Positions 6,671 through 14,713 of a stretch of 64,000 nucleotides of DNA are shown here, piece by piece. How positions within the stretch are numbered: position 1 is the stretch's first letter; each line of letters begins with the position of its first letter. The stretch comes from Salinilacustrithrix flava (GTDB taxonomy: Bacteria > Actinomycetota > Acidimicrobiia > Acidimicrobiales > Salinilacustritrichaceae). The notes beneath the pieces are model-generated. The model had not been told where the DNA came from and searched no databases. It worked only from the letters and a program-made list of their open reading frames with translations. Location of the stretch: the NCBI RefSeq assembly GCF_041228405.1, contig NZ_CP133888.1, forward strand, positions 3,038,001-3,102,000, in the 5' to 3' direction. The position numbers and the translations under genes are program-made.

Positions 6671-8257
6671 GTGCCGGAGCCGAGCCTGGTGGCGACGATC
6701 GCCGGCGCATTCCTGCACGCCACGCGTCGAGAAGCCCTCGACCTCCCCGGCGGGCTCCGTCTGCTGGCCGGCGCGGACAGCCTCGAGAGCGTCCACCAGA
6801 TCGACGGCCCCGAAGATCTCGGCCCGCTCCACGAGCGCCTGGCCGCCCCTGACGACCGGGTCCGGCGCGGCGCCTGGTACACGCCGACCTGGCTGGCCGA
6901 AGCGCTCGTCGCCCGGGCACTCCCGGACCGGGCCGCGGCCGATCTCGGTCCCGTCGTCGACCCGGCCTGCGGCGGTGGCGTGTTCCTGCTCGCGGCGGCC
7001 GAGCGGCTGCTCGCGCTCGGCGTCGACCCGGCGGACGCGGTCGATCGGCTGCGCGGGCAGGATCTCGACGAGACCGCCGTCGCGGTGGCCGAGGCCGCCC
7101 TGTGGTGGTGGGCGGCCCGCCACGGCGCCGAGGTCGAGCCGGTCGTCGCGGTGGGTGACGCCCTCCTCGAGGACGTCGGACCCGCCGGCGCCGTCGTCGG
7201 GAACCCGCCCTTCCTCGGCCAGCTCCGCTCGGCCACCTCTGTCGACGCCGAGCGCCGAGCTGCGCTCCGGACGAGGCACGGCGACGCCGTGCGCGCCTAC
7301 ACCGACCCGGCCTGGCTGTTCGCCCTCGCGGCCGTCGAGCAGGTCGTGCCCGGAGGGCACGTGGCGCTCGTCCTGCCGCAGTCGTTCCTGGCGGCCCGGG
7401 ACGCGGCGGTCGTGCGCGACCGGATCGACGCGCACGCCGACCTCGTGCACACCGTCGTCGACGACGGACGGGCCTTCGCCGCCAACGTGGACGTGTGCGC
7501 GCCGGTCCTGCGGCGGCGCTCCGTGCCGGCCCCGTCGGGAAACGACTGGGTGGGCGCGCTCGCCGATGCCGCCGGCATCCCCTCCATCGTCCTCGGGCCG
7601 CGGCGCACCCTGGGCGAGCTTGCGTCGGTGCACGCCGGCTTCCGCGACGAGTACTACGGCATCGTCGAGGCGGTCACAGAGGCGGACGGCACGGCCGCCG
7701 GGCGGTCCCGTTTGGTGACGGCCGGGGGCATCGACCCGTGCCGGCTGCTGGAACGAGGCGAGCGGTTCGCCGGCCGCCGGTGGCGCGACCCGGTCGTCGA
7801 CGTGACGGTGCTCCAGGGTCGATCTGCCCGGTGGGCGCAGGTGCAGGCGGGACCGAAGCTGCTGGTGGCCACGCAGACCAAGGTGCTCGAGGCCGTCGCC
7901 GACCCGGCAGGCGTGCTGCTCGGCTCCGTGCCCGTGGTGTGCGTCCGTCCCCACGACCCCGACCGGCTGTGGCACCTCCTCGCCGCGCTGCACGCACCGG
8001 CCGTGACCGCGTGGCTGTTCCGCCGCAGCGCCGGCACCGCCCTCTCCGCCGGGGCGTGTCGCCCCACCAAGGCGCTGCTCGAGGCCCTGCCGGTGCCCGA
8101 CGACGGCGCTGCGTGGGACCTCGCGGCCGAGGCCGCCCGCGCTGCCAGCACCGGTCGGGCCGAGGTCGCCGAGGTCGCCCGCCTCGCAGATGCCGCCCTC
8201 GGCGTCGACGACGCGACCCTGCTGGCCTGGTGGGACGCCCGCCGGCCGCGCCGCTGA
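6671..8257 (+). CDS. N6-adenine DNA methyltransferase (orphan, Eco57I/TaqI-like)
   Basis: This 528-residue class I SAM-dependent enzyme would methylate adenine N6 in DNA. Motif I is VVDPACGGGVFLLAA (near residues 96-110) and motif IV is the catalytic NPPF in VVGNPPFLGQ (near 177-186). GAWYTPTWLAEALV upstream is the typical motif X region. The C-terminal part, about 260 residues, resembles a target-recognition region, including SAGTALSAGACRPTKALLEALP. No endonuclease domain or neighbouring restriction gene is seen, so it is either a solitary methylase or a remnant of an R-M system. The start is a GTG 13 bp after the helicase stop. The methylated site is not predictable. Confidence 0.88.
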   Translation: MPEPSLVATIAGAFLHATRREALDLPGGLRLLAGADSLESVHQIDGPEDLGPLHERLAAPDDRVRRGAWYTPTWLAEALVARALPDRAAADLGPVVDPACGGGVFLLAAAERLLALGVDPADAVDRLRGQDLDETAVAVAEAALWWWAARHGAEVEPVVAVGDALLEDVGPAGAVVGNPPFLGQLRSATSVDAERRAALRTRHGDAVRAYTDPAWLFALAAVEQVVPGGHVALVLPQSFLAARDAAVVRDRIDAHADLVHTVVDDGRAFAANVDVCAPVLRRRSVPAPSGNDWVGALADAAGIPSIVLGPRRTLGELASVHAGFRDEYYGIVEAVTEADGTAAGRSRLVTAGGIDPCRLLERGERFAGRRWRDPVVDVTVLQGRSARWAQVQAGPKLLVATQTKVLEAVADPAGVLLGSVPVVCVRPHDPDRLWHLLAALHAPAVTAWLFRRSAGTALSAGACRPTKALLEALPVPDDGAAWDLAAEAARAASTGRAEVAEVARLADAALGVDDATLLAWWDARRPRR

Positions 8258-8320
8258 GCCGCCGGCGGCAACCCGTTGTGCCCGCTCCGCCCGCCTCCAC
8301 GTACACTCCGGCGCGTACGT

Positions 8321-8440
8321 GCATCACGAGCGGCCCGGGTGACCGGGTCCGGCAACCTGGGAACGGACACCCAAGGTGCCTCCCTCCTCCGGGTGGGGAT
8401 GCGGCCCCGCGAGGGGCAACCAAGCGTCCGGGTCCGTCCC
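8321..8440 (+). ncRNA. SAM riboswitch (SAM-IV-like) leader of metX
   Basis: The leader folds like the SAM-I/SAM-IV clan. P1 is formed by GCATC (8321-8325) and GATGC (8398-8402). The conserved core strings CACGAG, CCGGCAACC and CCCAAGGTGCC lie between them in the right order. A hairpin GCCCC-GCGA-GGGGC (8404-8417) follows P1 directly, with CAACCAAGCG after it. A stem outside P1 plus a pseudoknot strand is the feature that separates SAM-IV from SAM-I. The riboswitch would shut off methionine synthesis when S-adenosylmethionine is high. The metX ribosome-binding site (GGAGGGAGG, 8467-8475) lies about 27 bases beyond, which allows either attenuation or occlusion. Confidence 0.87.
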
Positions 8441-8483
8441 GAAACGTCACTGGGTGTCCGCCCTCCGGAGGGAGGTGGACCAC

Positions 8484-9788
8484 ATGACGACCGACGGCGA
8501 CCTGCGTGACGAGCGCACCCCCTCGTCCCCGAACGGCGCCCGAGGCGGCCCGCTCTCCGGTGTGGTCGACCCCGACCGGCCGCTCGCCGACCTCGGCCGG
8601 CGGGCGCATCCGAGCACGCTCCCGGCCTCGGGCGCGTGGCAGGAGGGTGACGAGGTCGGCAACCGCCGGTTCGTGCCCATCACCCCGGGTCGCCCCTTCG
8701 CCCTGGAGGGGGGCGGGCAGCTGCACGACGCGGTGGTCGCCTACGAGACCTTCGGGACCCTCGACGCCGACGGCGGCAACGCCGTCCTCGTCTGCCACGC
8801 CCTCACCGGCGACAGCCACGTCGCCGGCGCGGCCGGCCCCGGCCACCTCTCGCCCGGCTGGTGGGACGGCATGGTCCGGCACGGGTCGGGCATCGACCTC
8901 GACCGCTTCTTCGTCGTGTGCGTCAACGTCCTCGGCGGCTGCCAGGGGTCGACGGGACCGGCATCACCGCACCCCGACGACGGCCGGCCCTACGGCGCCC
9001 GCTTCCCCGTCGTGTCGGTGCGCGACATGGTCCGGACGCAGCGGATCGTCGCCGACGAGCTGGGCATCGGCCGGTGGCACGCCGTCGTCGGCGGCTCCAT
9101 GGGCGGGATGCAGGCCCTCGAGTGGGCGATCATGCACCCCGAGCGGGTCGGCTCCCTGATCGTCGTGGCCTCCACCGCGGCGGCATCGGCCCAGCAGATC
9201 GGCTGGTGGTCCACCGGCCGGCGGATCATCCGCATGGACCCGGCCTGGCGCAGCGGTGACTTCTACGACGCCGCGCCGGGCGACGGGCCCCACGAGGGCC
9301 TCGCCCTGGCCCGCATGGTCTCCCAGATCACCTTCCGCTCCGACGACGTGTTCACCGACCGCTTCGGGCGGGAGCTGGTCGAGCCCCTCGACGGGTTCCA
9401 CCTGTGGCAGCGCTTCCAGGTCGAGCGCTACCTGGAGCACCACGGAGACAAGCTCGCCCGGCGCTTCGACGCGAACAGCTACCTGGTGCTGACCAAGGCC
9501 ATGGACCTGCACGACATCGGTCGGGGGCGAGGCGGCATCGACGCCGCCATGGCGCGGGTCCGCTGCCCGGTCGTCACCGTCGGCATCAGCAGCGACATCC
9601 TCTACCCGGCCCACCAGGCCGCCGAGATCGCCGCCCTGGCCCGGGCGGCCGGCCTCCCGGCCCACTACCACCGCCTCGAGAGCCCCCACGGCCACGACGC
9701 GTTCCTCATCGAGCACGAGGCGATGCGCGACGTGCTGGGACCCCACCTCGACGACCCGACCGCCACCTCGCACAGGAGCACCCCGTGA
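8484..9788 (+). CDS. metX: homoserine O-acetyltransferase
   Basis: This 434-residue alpha/beta hydrolase-fold enzyme acetylates homoserine using acetyl-CoA in the first committed step of methionine synthesis. The triad is visible: Ser205 in GGSMGGMQ, Asp371 in SSDILYP and His404 in HGHDAFL. VNVLGGCQGSTGP is diagnostic of MetX. The ATG at 8484 follows a strong ribosome-binding site (GGAGGGAGG). The first 50 residues are an acidic, low-complexity extension before the catalytic domain. Expression is expected to be controlled by the SAM riboswitch upstream. The stop codon overlaps the next gene. Confidence 0.95.
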   Translation: MTTDGDLRDERTPSSPNGARGGPLSGVVDPDRPLADLGRRAHPSTLPASGAWQEGDEVGNRRFVPITPGRPFALEGGGQLHDAVVAYETFGTLDADGGNAVLVCHALTGDSHVAGAAGPGHLSPGWWDGMVRHGSGIDLDRFFVVCVNVLGGCQGSTGPASPHPDDGRPYGARFPVVSVRDMVRTQRIVADELGIGRWHAVVGGSMGGMQALEWAIMHPERVGSLIVVASTAAASAQQIGWWSTGRRIIRMDPAWRSGDFYDAAPGDGPHEGLALARMVSQITFRSDDVFTDRFGRELVEPLDGFHLWQRFQVERYLEHHGDKLARRFDANSYLVLTKAMDLHDIGRGRGGIDAAMARVRCPVVTVGISSDILYPAHQAAEIAALARAAGLPAHYHRLESPHGHDAFLIEHEAMRDVLGPHLDDPTATSHRSTP

Positions 9789-10945
9789 GCGACGAGCAGG
9801 CCCGCCGCGAGACCCGAGCCATCCGCGCCGGCCGCGGCCCCAACCAGGGCTCGGTCGCCAGCCCGATCTGGCCCTCCACCGCCTACGAGCTCCGGGACCT
9901 CGACGTCAGCGCCCGCATGGCCGTGACGCCGCTGGCCACCGAGTTCTACGCCCGCAACGGGACGCCCACCGTCCAGGCCTTCGCGGACGCGGTCGCACAG
10001 GTCGAGGGGGCCGAGGCCGGCATCGCCTTCGGATCGGGGATGGGCGCGGCGTCCACGATCGTGTTCGCCCTGTGCTCGCCGGGCGACCGCATCGTCGCCC
10101 AGGCGTCCATGTTCTCGGTGACCAACCAGCTGCTCACCCGCACGTGCGAGCGCTTCGGCATCGAGGTGGCCCTGGTCGATGCCTTCGACGCCGATGCGCT
10201 GTGCGCCGCGGTGGCGGAGAAGCCGACCCAGCTGGTGTGGTGCGAGACGCCCGCGAACCCGGCGATGGGCATCGTCGACCTCGAGGCCGTCGGCGGGCTC
10301 ATGGGCCCCTTCACCGTCGTGGACTCCACCATGGCCACGCCGGCGGTGCAGAACCCCCACGACCACGGCGTCCACCTGGTCTTCCACTCGGCCACGAAGG
10401 CCATCGCCGGCCACAACGACGCCCTCCTCGGCGTGGTGACCGGCGAGCGGGAGCTGATCGACGTGCTGTGGGGCCACCACGTCGTGCACGGCGCCGTCGC
10501 TTCGCCCTTCGATGCGTTCCTCGGGCTCCGGGGCCTGCGGACGCTCCACGTGCGCCAGCGCCAGGCGTGCGAGACCGCGCAGGTCCTGGCCGAGCGGCTC
10601 GAGGCCCACCCAGCGGTCGAGCGGGTCCGCTACCCGGGCCTGGCATCCCACCCCCAGCACGAGCTGGCGATGCGCCAGATGCGCAGCGGTGGCTCCATCG
10701 TCGTGGTCGACCTGGCGGGTGGCTACGAGGCCGGCCGGGCGTTCGTCGAGCAGATCGAGCTGGCGATCCCGGCCGTCTCCCTGGGCGGGCCCGAGACGCT
10801 CGTGACCCACCCGGCATCGATGTCGGCCGCGTCGCTGTCGCCGGACGAGCGGATCGCCATGGGCATCCCCGAGGGCATGCTGCGGATCTCGGTGGGGCTC
10901 GAGCACGCCGACGACGTGCTCGCCGATCTGGTCGCCGCGCTCTGA
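9785..10945 (+). CDS. Cys/Met-metabolism PLP enzyme (O-acetylhomoserine sulfhydrylase or cystathionine gamma-synthase)
   Basis: This 386-residue fold-type I PLP enzyme would use the O-acetylhomoserine made by MetX to form homocysteine or cystathionine. The Schiff-base lysine is Lys205 in HSATKAIAGHND. VDSTMATP carries the PLP-binding Asp, and ETPANPAMGI and SLGGPETLVTHPASMSA are typical of the family. The GTG at 9785 overlaps the metX stop by 4 bases, so both genes share the SAM riboswitch. The motifs do not by themselves separate a MetZ/MetY from a MetB activity. Confidence 0.9.
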   Translation: MSDEQARRETRAIRAGRGPNQGSVASPIWPSTAYELRDLDVSARMAVTPLATEFYARNGTPTVQAFADAVAQVEGAEAGIAFGSGMGAASTIVFALCSPGDRIVAQASMFSVTNQLLTRTCERFGIEVALVDAFDADALCAAVAEKPTQLVWCETPANPAMGIVDLEAVGGLMGPFTVVDSTMATPAVQNPHDHGVHLVFHSATKAIAGHNDALLGVVTGERELIDVLWGHHVVHGAVASPFDAFLGLRGLRTLHVRQRQACETAQVLAERLEAHPAVERVRYPGLASHPQHELAMRQMRSGGSIVVVDLAGGYEAGRAFVEQIELAIPAVSLGGPETLVTHPASMSAASLSPDERIAMGIPEGMLRISVGLEHADDVLADLVAAL

Positions 10946-10964
10946 CCCCCGGGTCCCACCGCCC

Positions 10965-11741
10965 GTGCCCGAGCTGATCGAGGTCGAGACCTACCGCCGC
11001 CAGGCCGAGGCCGTGGTCGGCCGGACCATCGCCGACGCGCCGGCGCTCGATCCCCTCGGCCTCCGCGGCGCCGACCCCGACCACGTGCGCGCCCAGCTGG
11101 TCGGTCGTCGCATCGAGGCGGCGGAGCGGATCGGCAAGCTGCTCCTGCTGCCCACCGACGGACCGGTCCTCGGGCTGCGCTTCGGCATGACCGGTCGCCT
11201 GCTCGTCGACGGGGGCGCCTCCATCGACGGCCTGCTCCACGGAGGCCAGGGCGACGACCCGGCGTGGGATCGGTACGTGCTGACGTTCACGGACGGCACC
11301 GACCTGCGCATCCGCGATCCGCGACGGCTCGGCGGGCTGCAGCTCGACCCGGACACGAGCTGGCTCGGCCCGGAGGCGAGCACCGTCACCGCGGACGAGC
11401 TGGCCACGGTCCTGGCCGGGTCGCGCACCGCGGTCAAGGCCCGCCTGCTCGACCAGGCCCACCTCGCCGGCCTCGGCAACCTGCTGGTGGACGAGACGCT
11501 GTGGCGAGCCGGCATCGACCCGGCTCGCACGTGCGACGAGGTCGCGCCTGCGGAGGTGCCGGTGCTGGCCGAGGCCATCCGCACGACCGTGGCGGAGCTG
11601 ACGCGGCGGGGCGGGAGCCACACCGGCGACCTGCAGGCGGCAAGGGTCCCGGGAGCGTCCTGTCCGAGGGACGGCACCCCCCTCGAGCGCGCCACCGTCG
11701 GGGGTCGCACCACCTACCGGTGCCCCCGTCACCAGCGGTGA
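10965..11741 (+). CDS. Fpg/Nei-family DNA glycosylase
   Basis: This 258-residue protein belongs to the formamidopyrimidine/endonuclease VIII family, which excises oxidised bases and nicks the DNA. After Met removal the N-terminal Pro2-Glu3 (MPELIEVE) supplies the catalytic nucleophile and acid. The helix-two-turn-helix is in the region LAGLGNLLVDETLWRAGIDP. The C-terminal zinc finger is atypical: the usual CxxC...CxxC reads CPRD...CPRH, so two of the four ligands are Asp and His. Related actinobacterial Fpg-like proteins also vary here, so zinc binding or a zincless finger both remain possible. The start is a GTG, 19 bp after the PLP-enzyme stop. Confidence 0.9.
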   Translation: MPELIEVETYRRQAEAVVGRTIADAPALDPLGLRGADPDHVRAQLVGRRIEAAERIGKLLLLPTDGPVLGLRFGMTGRLLVDGGASIDGLLHGGQGDDPAWDRYVLTFTDGTDLRIRDPRRLGGLQLDPDTSWLGPEASTVTADELATVLAGSRTAVKARLLDQAHLAGLGNLLVDETLWRAGIDPARTCDEVAPAEVPVLAEAIRTTVAELTRRGGSHTGDLQAARVPGASCPRDGTPLERATVGGRTTYRCPRHQR

Positions 11742-11788
11742 CCGCCGCCTGGGGTGCCGGTGAGCGCCTGCAGTACCTTCGTCCGACG

Positions 11789-12415
11789 ATGCCCGCAGCG
11801 GAGCCCCACCCCCGGCGGCACGTCGTCCTGCGGCGCGCGCGCTCGCTCGTCGTGGTCGCGCTCGTGGTGCTCGCCGGCCCGGCGGCGTCCGGCGCCGGGG
11901 CGCAGATCCTGCCGACGACCAGCACCACGGTGCCGGCCACGACGACGACCGAGGCCGAGCCGGTCGAGACCACGACCACCGCAGCCGAACCGGACCCCGA
12001 GCCGGACCCGACCACGACCACGACCAGGGGAACCGCCACCACCAGCCGGCCGGCGACCACCGTGGCCGACGAGGACGACGACGTCGTCACCGACGAGGAC
12101 GTGGCCGAGGATGCACGCACCGTCGCCGAGGACGAGCCGGCGGAGACGACGAGCACCGCACGGGACCTGCTGGTCAGCGGGGACGGAAGCGAGGGCGCAC
12201 AGTCGACCAGCACCACCTCGACCACGGTGGTCGAGGCTGCCGCCGACGACGACGACGGCGCGCTCGACGAGGAGGCTCAGATCTGGCTCATCGTGGCCGG
12301 TCTCGTCGTGGTCGCCCTGCTGATCGGCCTGTGGACGTGGCGCTACTGGGTCCGCACCCGGCCGGCGCCGGTGGACGACGGGCCCGACGACACCACCGTG
12401 TTCCGCCAGGGGTGA
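11789..12415 (+). CDS. secreted/membrane-anchored Thr-rich protein
   Basis: This 208-residue protein of unknown function has a signal peptide (LRRARSLVVVALVVLAGPAASGAGAQ). A long low-complexity region rich in Thr, Glu and Asp follows (PTTSTTVPATTTTEAEP and further TTTTT runs, residues 40-165). A transmembrane helix WLIVAGLVVVALLIGLWTW and a short cytoplasmic tail end it. The design is that of a wall-spanning stalk with a C-terminal anchor. The Thr-rich part could be O-mannosylated. It follows the Fpg gene by 47 bp. Confidence 0.7.
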   Translation: MPAAEPHPRRHVVLRRARSLVVVALVVLAGPAASGAGAQILPTTSTTVPATTTTEAEPVETTTTAAEPDPEPDPTTTTTRGTATTSRPATTVADEDDDVVTDEDVAEDARTVAEDEPAETTSTARDLLVSGDGSEGAQSTSTTSTTVVEAAADDDDGALDEEAQIWLIVAGLVVVALLIGLWTWRYWVRTRPAPVDDGPDDTTVFRQG

Positions 12416-12436
12416 CCCGTCGATAGGTTCGTGCCC

Positions 12437-12670
12437 ATGGCCGATGACCTGGACGTCGATGCGATGCTGGCCCGCTTCAAGGAGCGGGCGGCTGCGGTGA
12501 AGAAGCGCAACCTGCCGCCCGTGGCGGGGGAGGAGCGCACGCGCTTCATCGAGCAGGCCAAGACCGACTTCATGGACTACGCGATCATCGCCGACGCGCA
12601 GGGCCACCTGGCGGACGGGATCCTCACCCTCACGGTCGACCTGCGGCCCGAGGACGAGCGCGGGAGCTGA
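12437..12670 (+). CDS. small conserved-looking hypothetical protein
   Basis: This 77-residue acidic protein begins MADDLDVDAMLARFKERAAAVKKR and then ERTRFIEQAKTDFMDYAIIADA. It is mostly helical with a short strand near the end (ILTLTVDL). There is no signal peptide or catalytic motif. I place the start at ATG 12437; a GTG at 12431 would add two residues. It sits 21 bp after the Thr-rich membrane protein and just before tRNA-Gly. The function is unknown. Confidence 0.65.
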   Translation: MADDLDVDAMLARFKERAAAVKKRNLPPVAGEERTRFIEQAKTDFMDYAIIADAQGHLADGILTLTVDLRPEDERGS

Positions 12671-12718
12671 TCGTCGATTCCACCCGGGCCGGTCGCCTTG
12701 CTATGGTGACCGCTCCCT

Positions 12719-12792
12719 GCGGGCGTAGCTCAGCTGGCTAGAGCGCAACCTTGCCAAGGTTGAGGTCGCCGGTTCGATCCCGGTCGCCCGCT
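12719..12792 (+). tRNA. tRNA-Gly (anticodon GCC)
   Basis: The cloverleaf is complete. The acceptor stem pairs GCGGGCG (12719-12725) with CGCCCGC (12785-12791), with T12792 as discriminator. The anticodon loop TTGCCAA reads GCC. The T arm is GCCGGTTCGATCCCGGT. CCA is not encoded. Confidence 0.97.
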
Positions 12793-12797
12793 CAGGA

Positions 12798-12833
12798 CGG
12801 TGCCCAGGCTCTGCCTGGGCACCGCTTCGTTTT
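12798..12833 (+). terminator. intrinsic terminator after tRNA-Gly
   Basis: A perfect 12-bp GC-rich stem (12798-12809 with 12813-12824, loop TCT) is followed by CTTCGTTTT. This is a classic rho-independent terminator 5 bases after the tRNA. Confidence 0.9.
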
Positions 12834-12945
12834 CCGGTGCGGTTGTGGCGTGGCTGTGCCGCTTGTACTGCACATCGGGGATGAGGGGTACGAGTCGGAC
12901 GTACCCAGACCTCGGGGCGGGCCCCCCGATCGAACGGATGCCCCG

Positions 12946-13371
12946 ATGACCACCAGCCACGTGCGCGACAGCGCCGACGACGCCTTCGTGACGTCGTTCC
13001 CGGCCCGCCCGGATGCGCTGGTGCGGGCTCGGCGGTCGTTCACGGCCTGGCTGGGTCGCCGCACGGGGTCGGAGGTCGTCGGCGAGCTCGAGATCGTCTT
13101 CAGCGAGCTGGGGGCCAACGCCGTCGACGCATCGCCGAAGGAGACCGACGAGGTCCTCGGTCGGGCGTGGTGCGACGGGTCCGACCTCTTCCTCGACCTG
13201 GTCAACCACACCGACCCGACCGTGTCCGAGGTGCCCCGGTGGGATCTGGCCGACCCCCTCCGACCGGGTGGGCGAGGCCTGATGATCGCCGAGGCCTTCG
13301 TCGACAGCATGGAGATCACGAAGGAGCCCGGTCAGCGCATGTTCGTGCGCTGCCGCCGCCGGTTGAAGTAG
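12946..13371 (+). CDS. RsbW-like ATP-binding protein (HATPase_c_2)
   Basis: This 141-residue protein is a single GHKL ATPase domain of the anti-sigma-factor serine kinase type. The N box is visible as FSELGANAVDAS and the G2-type glycine motif as RPGGRGLMIAEAFVDSMEI. Actinobacterial proteins of this kind phosphorylate anti-sigma-factor antagonists or bind sigma factors. No sigma factor or antagonist gene is adjacent, so the partner is encoded elsewhere. The ATG at 12946 follows the tRNA-Gly terminator by about 110 bp. The gene converges with the hydrolase gene, leaving a single base between stops. Confidence 0.85.
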   Translation: MTTSHVRDSADDAFVTSFPARPDALVRARRSFTAWLGRRTGSEVVGELEIVFSELGANAVDASPKETDEVLGRAWCDGSDLFLDLVNHTDPTVSEVPRWDLADPLRPGGRGLMIAEAFVDSMEITKEPGQRMFVRCRRRLK

Positions 13372-13372
13372 C

Positions 13373-14248
13373 TCAGCGCGTCCGGGGCGAGGAGTGCTCC
13401 CAGTCGGCGAGCAGGGTCCGCAGCGCCGTCAGCAGCAGGAGGGGCTGATCCAGCATCAGGTGGTGGCCGGCCTCGGGGATCTCGACCACCGGCGCCACCC
13501 GCCCCAGCTGGTCGTACATGTACTGGCCGATCTCGGGCGTGACCAGCCCGTGCTCGGCACGGAACAGCGCGACCCGACAGCCCACGCGGGCCAGCAGCTC
13601 CCTCGACTCGGCTCGCGTCGGCACGAAGATGTCCGGGTCGTACTTCCAGGACCACCCGCCGTCGACCTCGCGCAGGGAGTGCCGGGCGACGTGGTCGATG
13701 ACGTAGGGCAGGTAGTGCTCCTGCTCCGGCACCGTGCGGAACCGCCCGAGGGCGGTCTCGAGGTCCGGGTAGGTGCGCAGCGGGCCGAACACCTTGCCGC
13801 CGCGCGCGGCGTCGGTCTCCGGGTCCGGTGCGCTCACCGGGGAGTCGAGGATGACGATGCCGGCCAGGTCCTGCCCGAACGTGGCGCCCGTGGCGATGGC
13901 CACGAAGCCGCCCATCGAGTGGCCGACCACCACCGGCGCACCGGCTGCGCCCAGGTCGTCGGCGACGGCCATCACCTCGGCGGTCCAGCCCGACATGGGG
14001 TACTCGGTGCGGCGGTCGCTGTCGCCGTGCCCCGACAGGTCCATGGCCGCGATGCGGTACGAGTCGGCCAGCAGCGGCACCAGGAAGCTCCACCAGTGCG
14101 CGTGCGCGGCGCCACCGTGCACGAACACCAGACCCGGAGCGCCGACCCGGCCCCAGGCCAGGTAGCTGATGTCGACGCCGTCGACCGGGACGCGACAGGT
14201 CTCGGGTGTGTGCGCCAGGGCCCGGTCGAACCAGGCTGGCGTGCTCAC
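13373..14248 (-). CDS. alpha/beta hydrolase
   Basis: This 291-residue alpha/beta-hydrolase-fold protein has an oxyanion-hole segment VFVHGGAAHAHWW, a nucleophile elbow GHSMGG near residue 100, and a catalytic His in EAGHHLMLDQP near the C-terminus. The family includes epoxide hydrolases, esterases and C-C hydrolases; the substrate is unknown. There is no signal peptide. The GTG start at 14248 overlaps the flavodoxin stop by 4 bases, so the pair is translationally coupled. Upstream readthrough in this frame is not coding. Confidence 0.87.
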   Translation of the reverse strand: MSTPAWFDRALAHTPETCRVPVDGVDISYLAWGRVGAPGLVFVHGGAAHAHWWSFLVPLLADSYRIAAMDLSGHGDSDRRTEYPMSGWTAEVMAVADDLGAAGAPVVVGHSMGGFVAIATGATFGQDLAGIVILDSPVSAPDPETDAARGGKVFGPLRTYPDLETALGRFRTVPEQEHYLPYVIDHVARHSLREVDGGWSWKYDPDIFVPTRAESRELLARVGCRVALFRAEHGLVTPEIGQYMYDQLGRVAPVVEIPEAGHHLMLDQPLLLLTALRTLLADWEHSSPRTR

Positions 14249-14676
14249 GCGGAGGCGGGCTTCACAGCGCCGAGCACGCCGTCGACGAAGTCCTCCACGC
14301 CCGCCGGCAGGCTGGAGCGCTTCCATGCGTAGCCGCCGATGACGTCTGCGCCCTCGCGGGTCAGCGCCTTCTCCAGCTTGCCGAGCGCCGAGCCGGGGTT
14401 GATGGCGTAGGTGAGGAAGATGGCCACCGGCTTGCCGGTGAGCTTGGGCACCTTGGCCAGGCGGCGAGCGTCACCGGGCTTCTGGCCGATCACGAAGTGA
14501 CCCGCCACCCAGGTGCCGAGCACCACCAGATCGGCGTCGGCGAGCACCTTGTAGTCGAGGTCGTCCACGGAGGCGACCGAGACGCTGTGGCCCCGCTCGG
14601 CGATGGCGGTGCCGACGAGCTCGGCGGCGCGGCGCGTGTTCCCGGTTCTGCTGGCGTAGACGACCGCGATCTGCAT
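14245..14676 (-). CDS. flavodoxin-domain protein
   Basis: This 143-residue flavodoxin-like protein carries FMN. The phosphate-binding loop is YASRTGNTRRAAE at residues 7-19, and LVVLGTWVAGHF and FLTYAINPGS are the loops that flank the isoalloxazine ring. It probably acts as an electron carrier or a small FMN reductase. The start is the ATG at 14676. A longer open frame upstream has no family similarity. It is the first gene of a two-gene operon with the alpha/beta hydrolase, and divergent from the SDR gene 37 bp away. Confidence 0.88.
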   Translation of the reverse strand: MQIAVVYASRTGNTRRAAELVGTAIAERGHSVSVASVDDLDYKVLADADLVVLGTWVAGHFVIGQKPGDARRLAKVPKLTGKPVAIFLTYAINPGSALGKLEKALTREGADVIGGYAWKRSSLPAGVEDFVDGVLGAVKPASA

Positions 14677-14713
14677 CGGCCAATCTTGGCACTTCCCACC
14701 TGATCGGAGAGCA

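Noticed and set aside
6671..8257. Restriction-modification or BREX/DISARM defence system
   Set aside because: No nuclease, PglZ, BrxC-like or DISARM-type gene is adjacent; the DEAD-box protein is a short RNA helicase.
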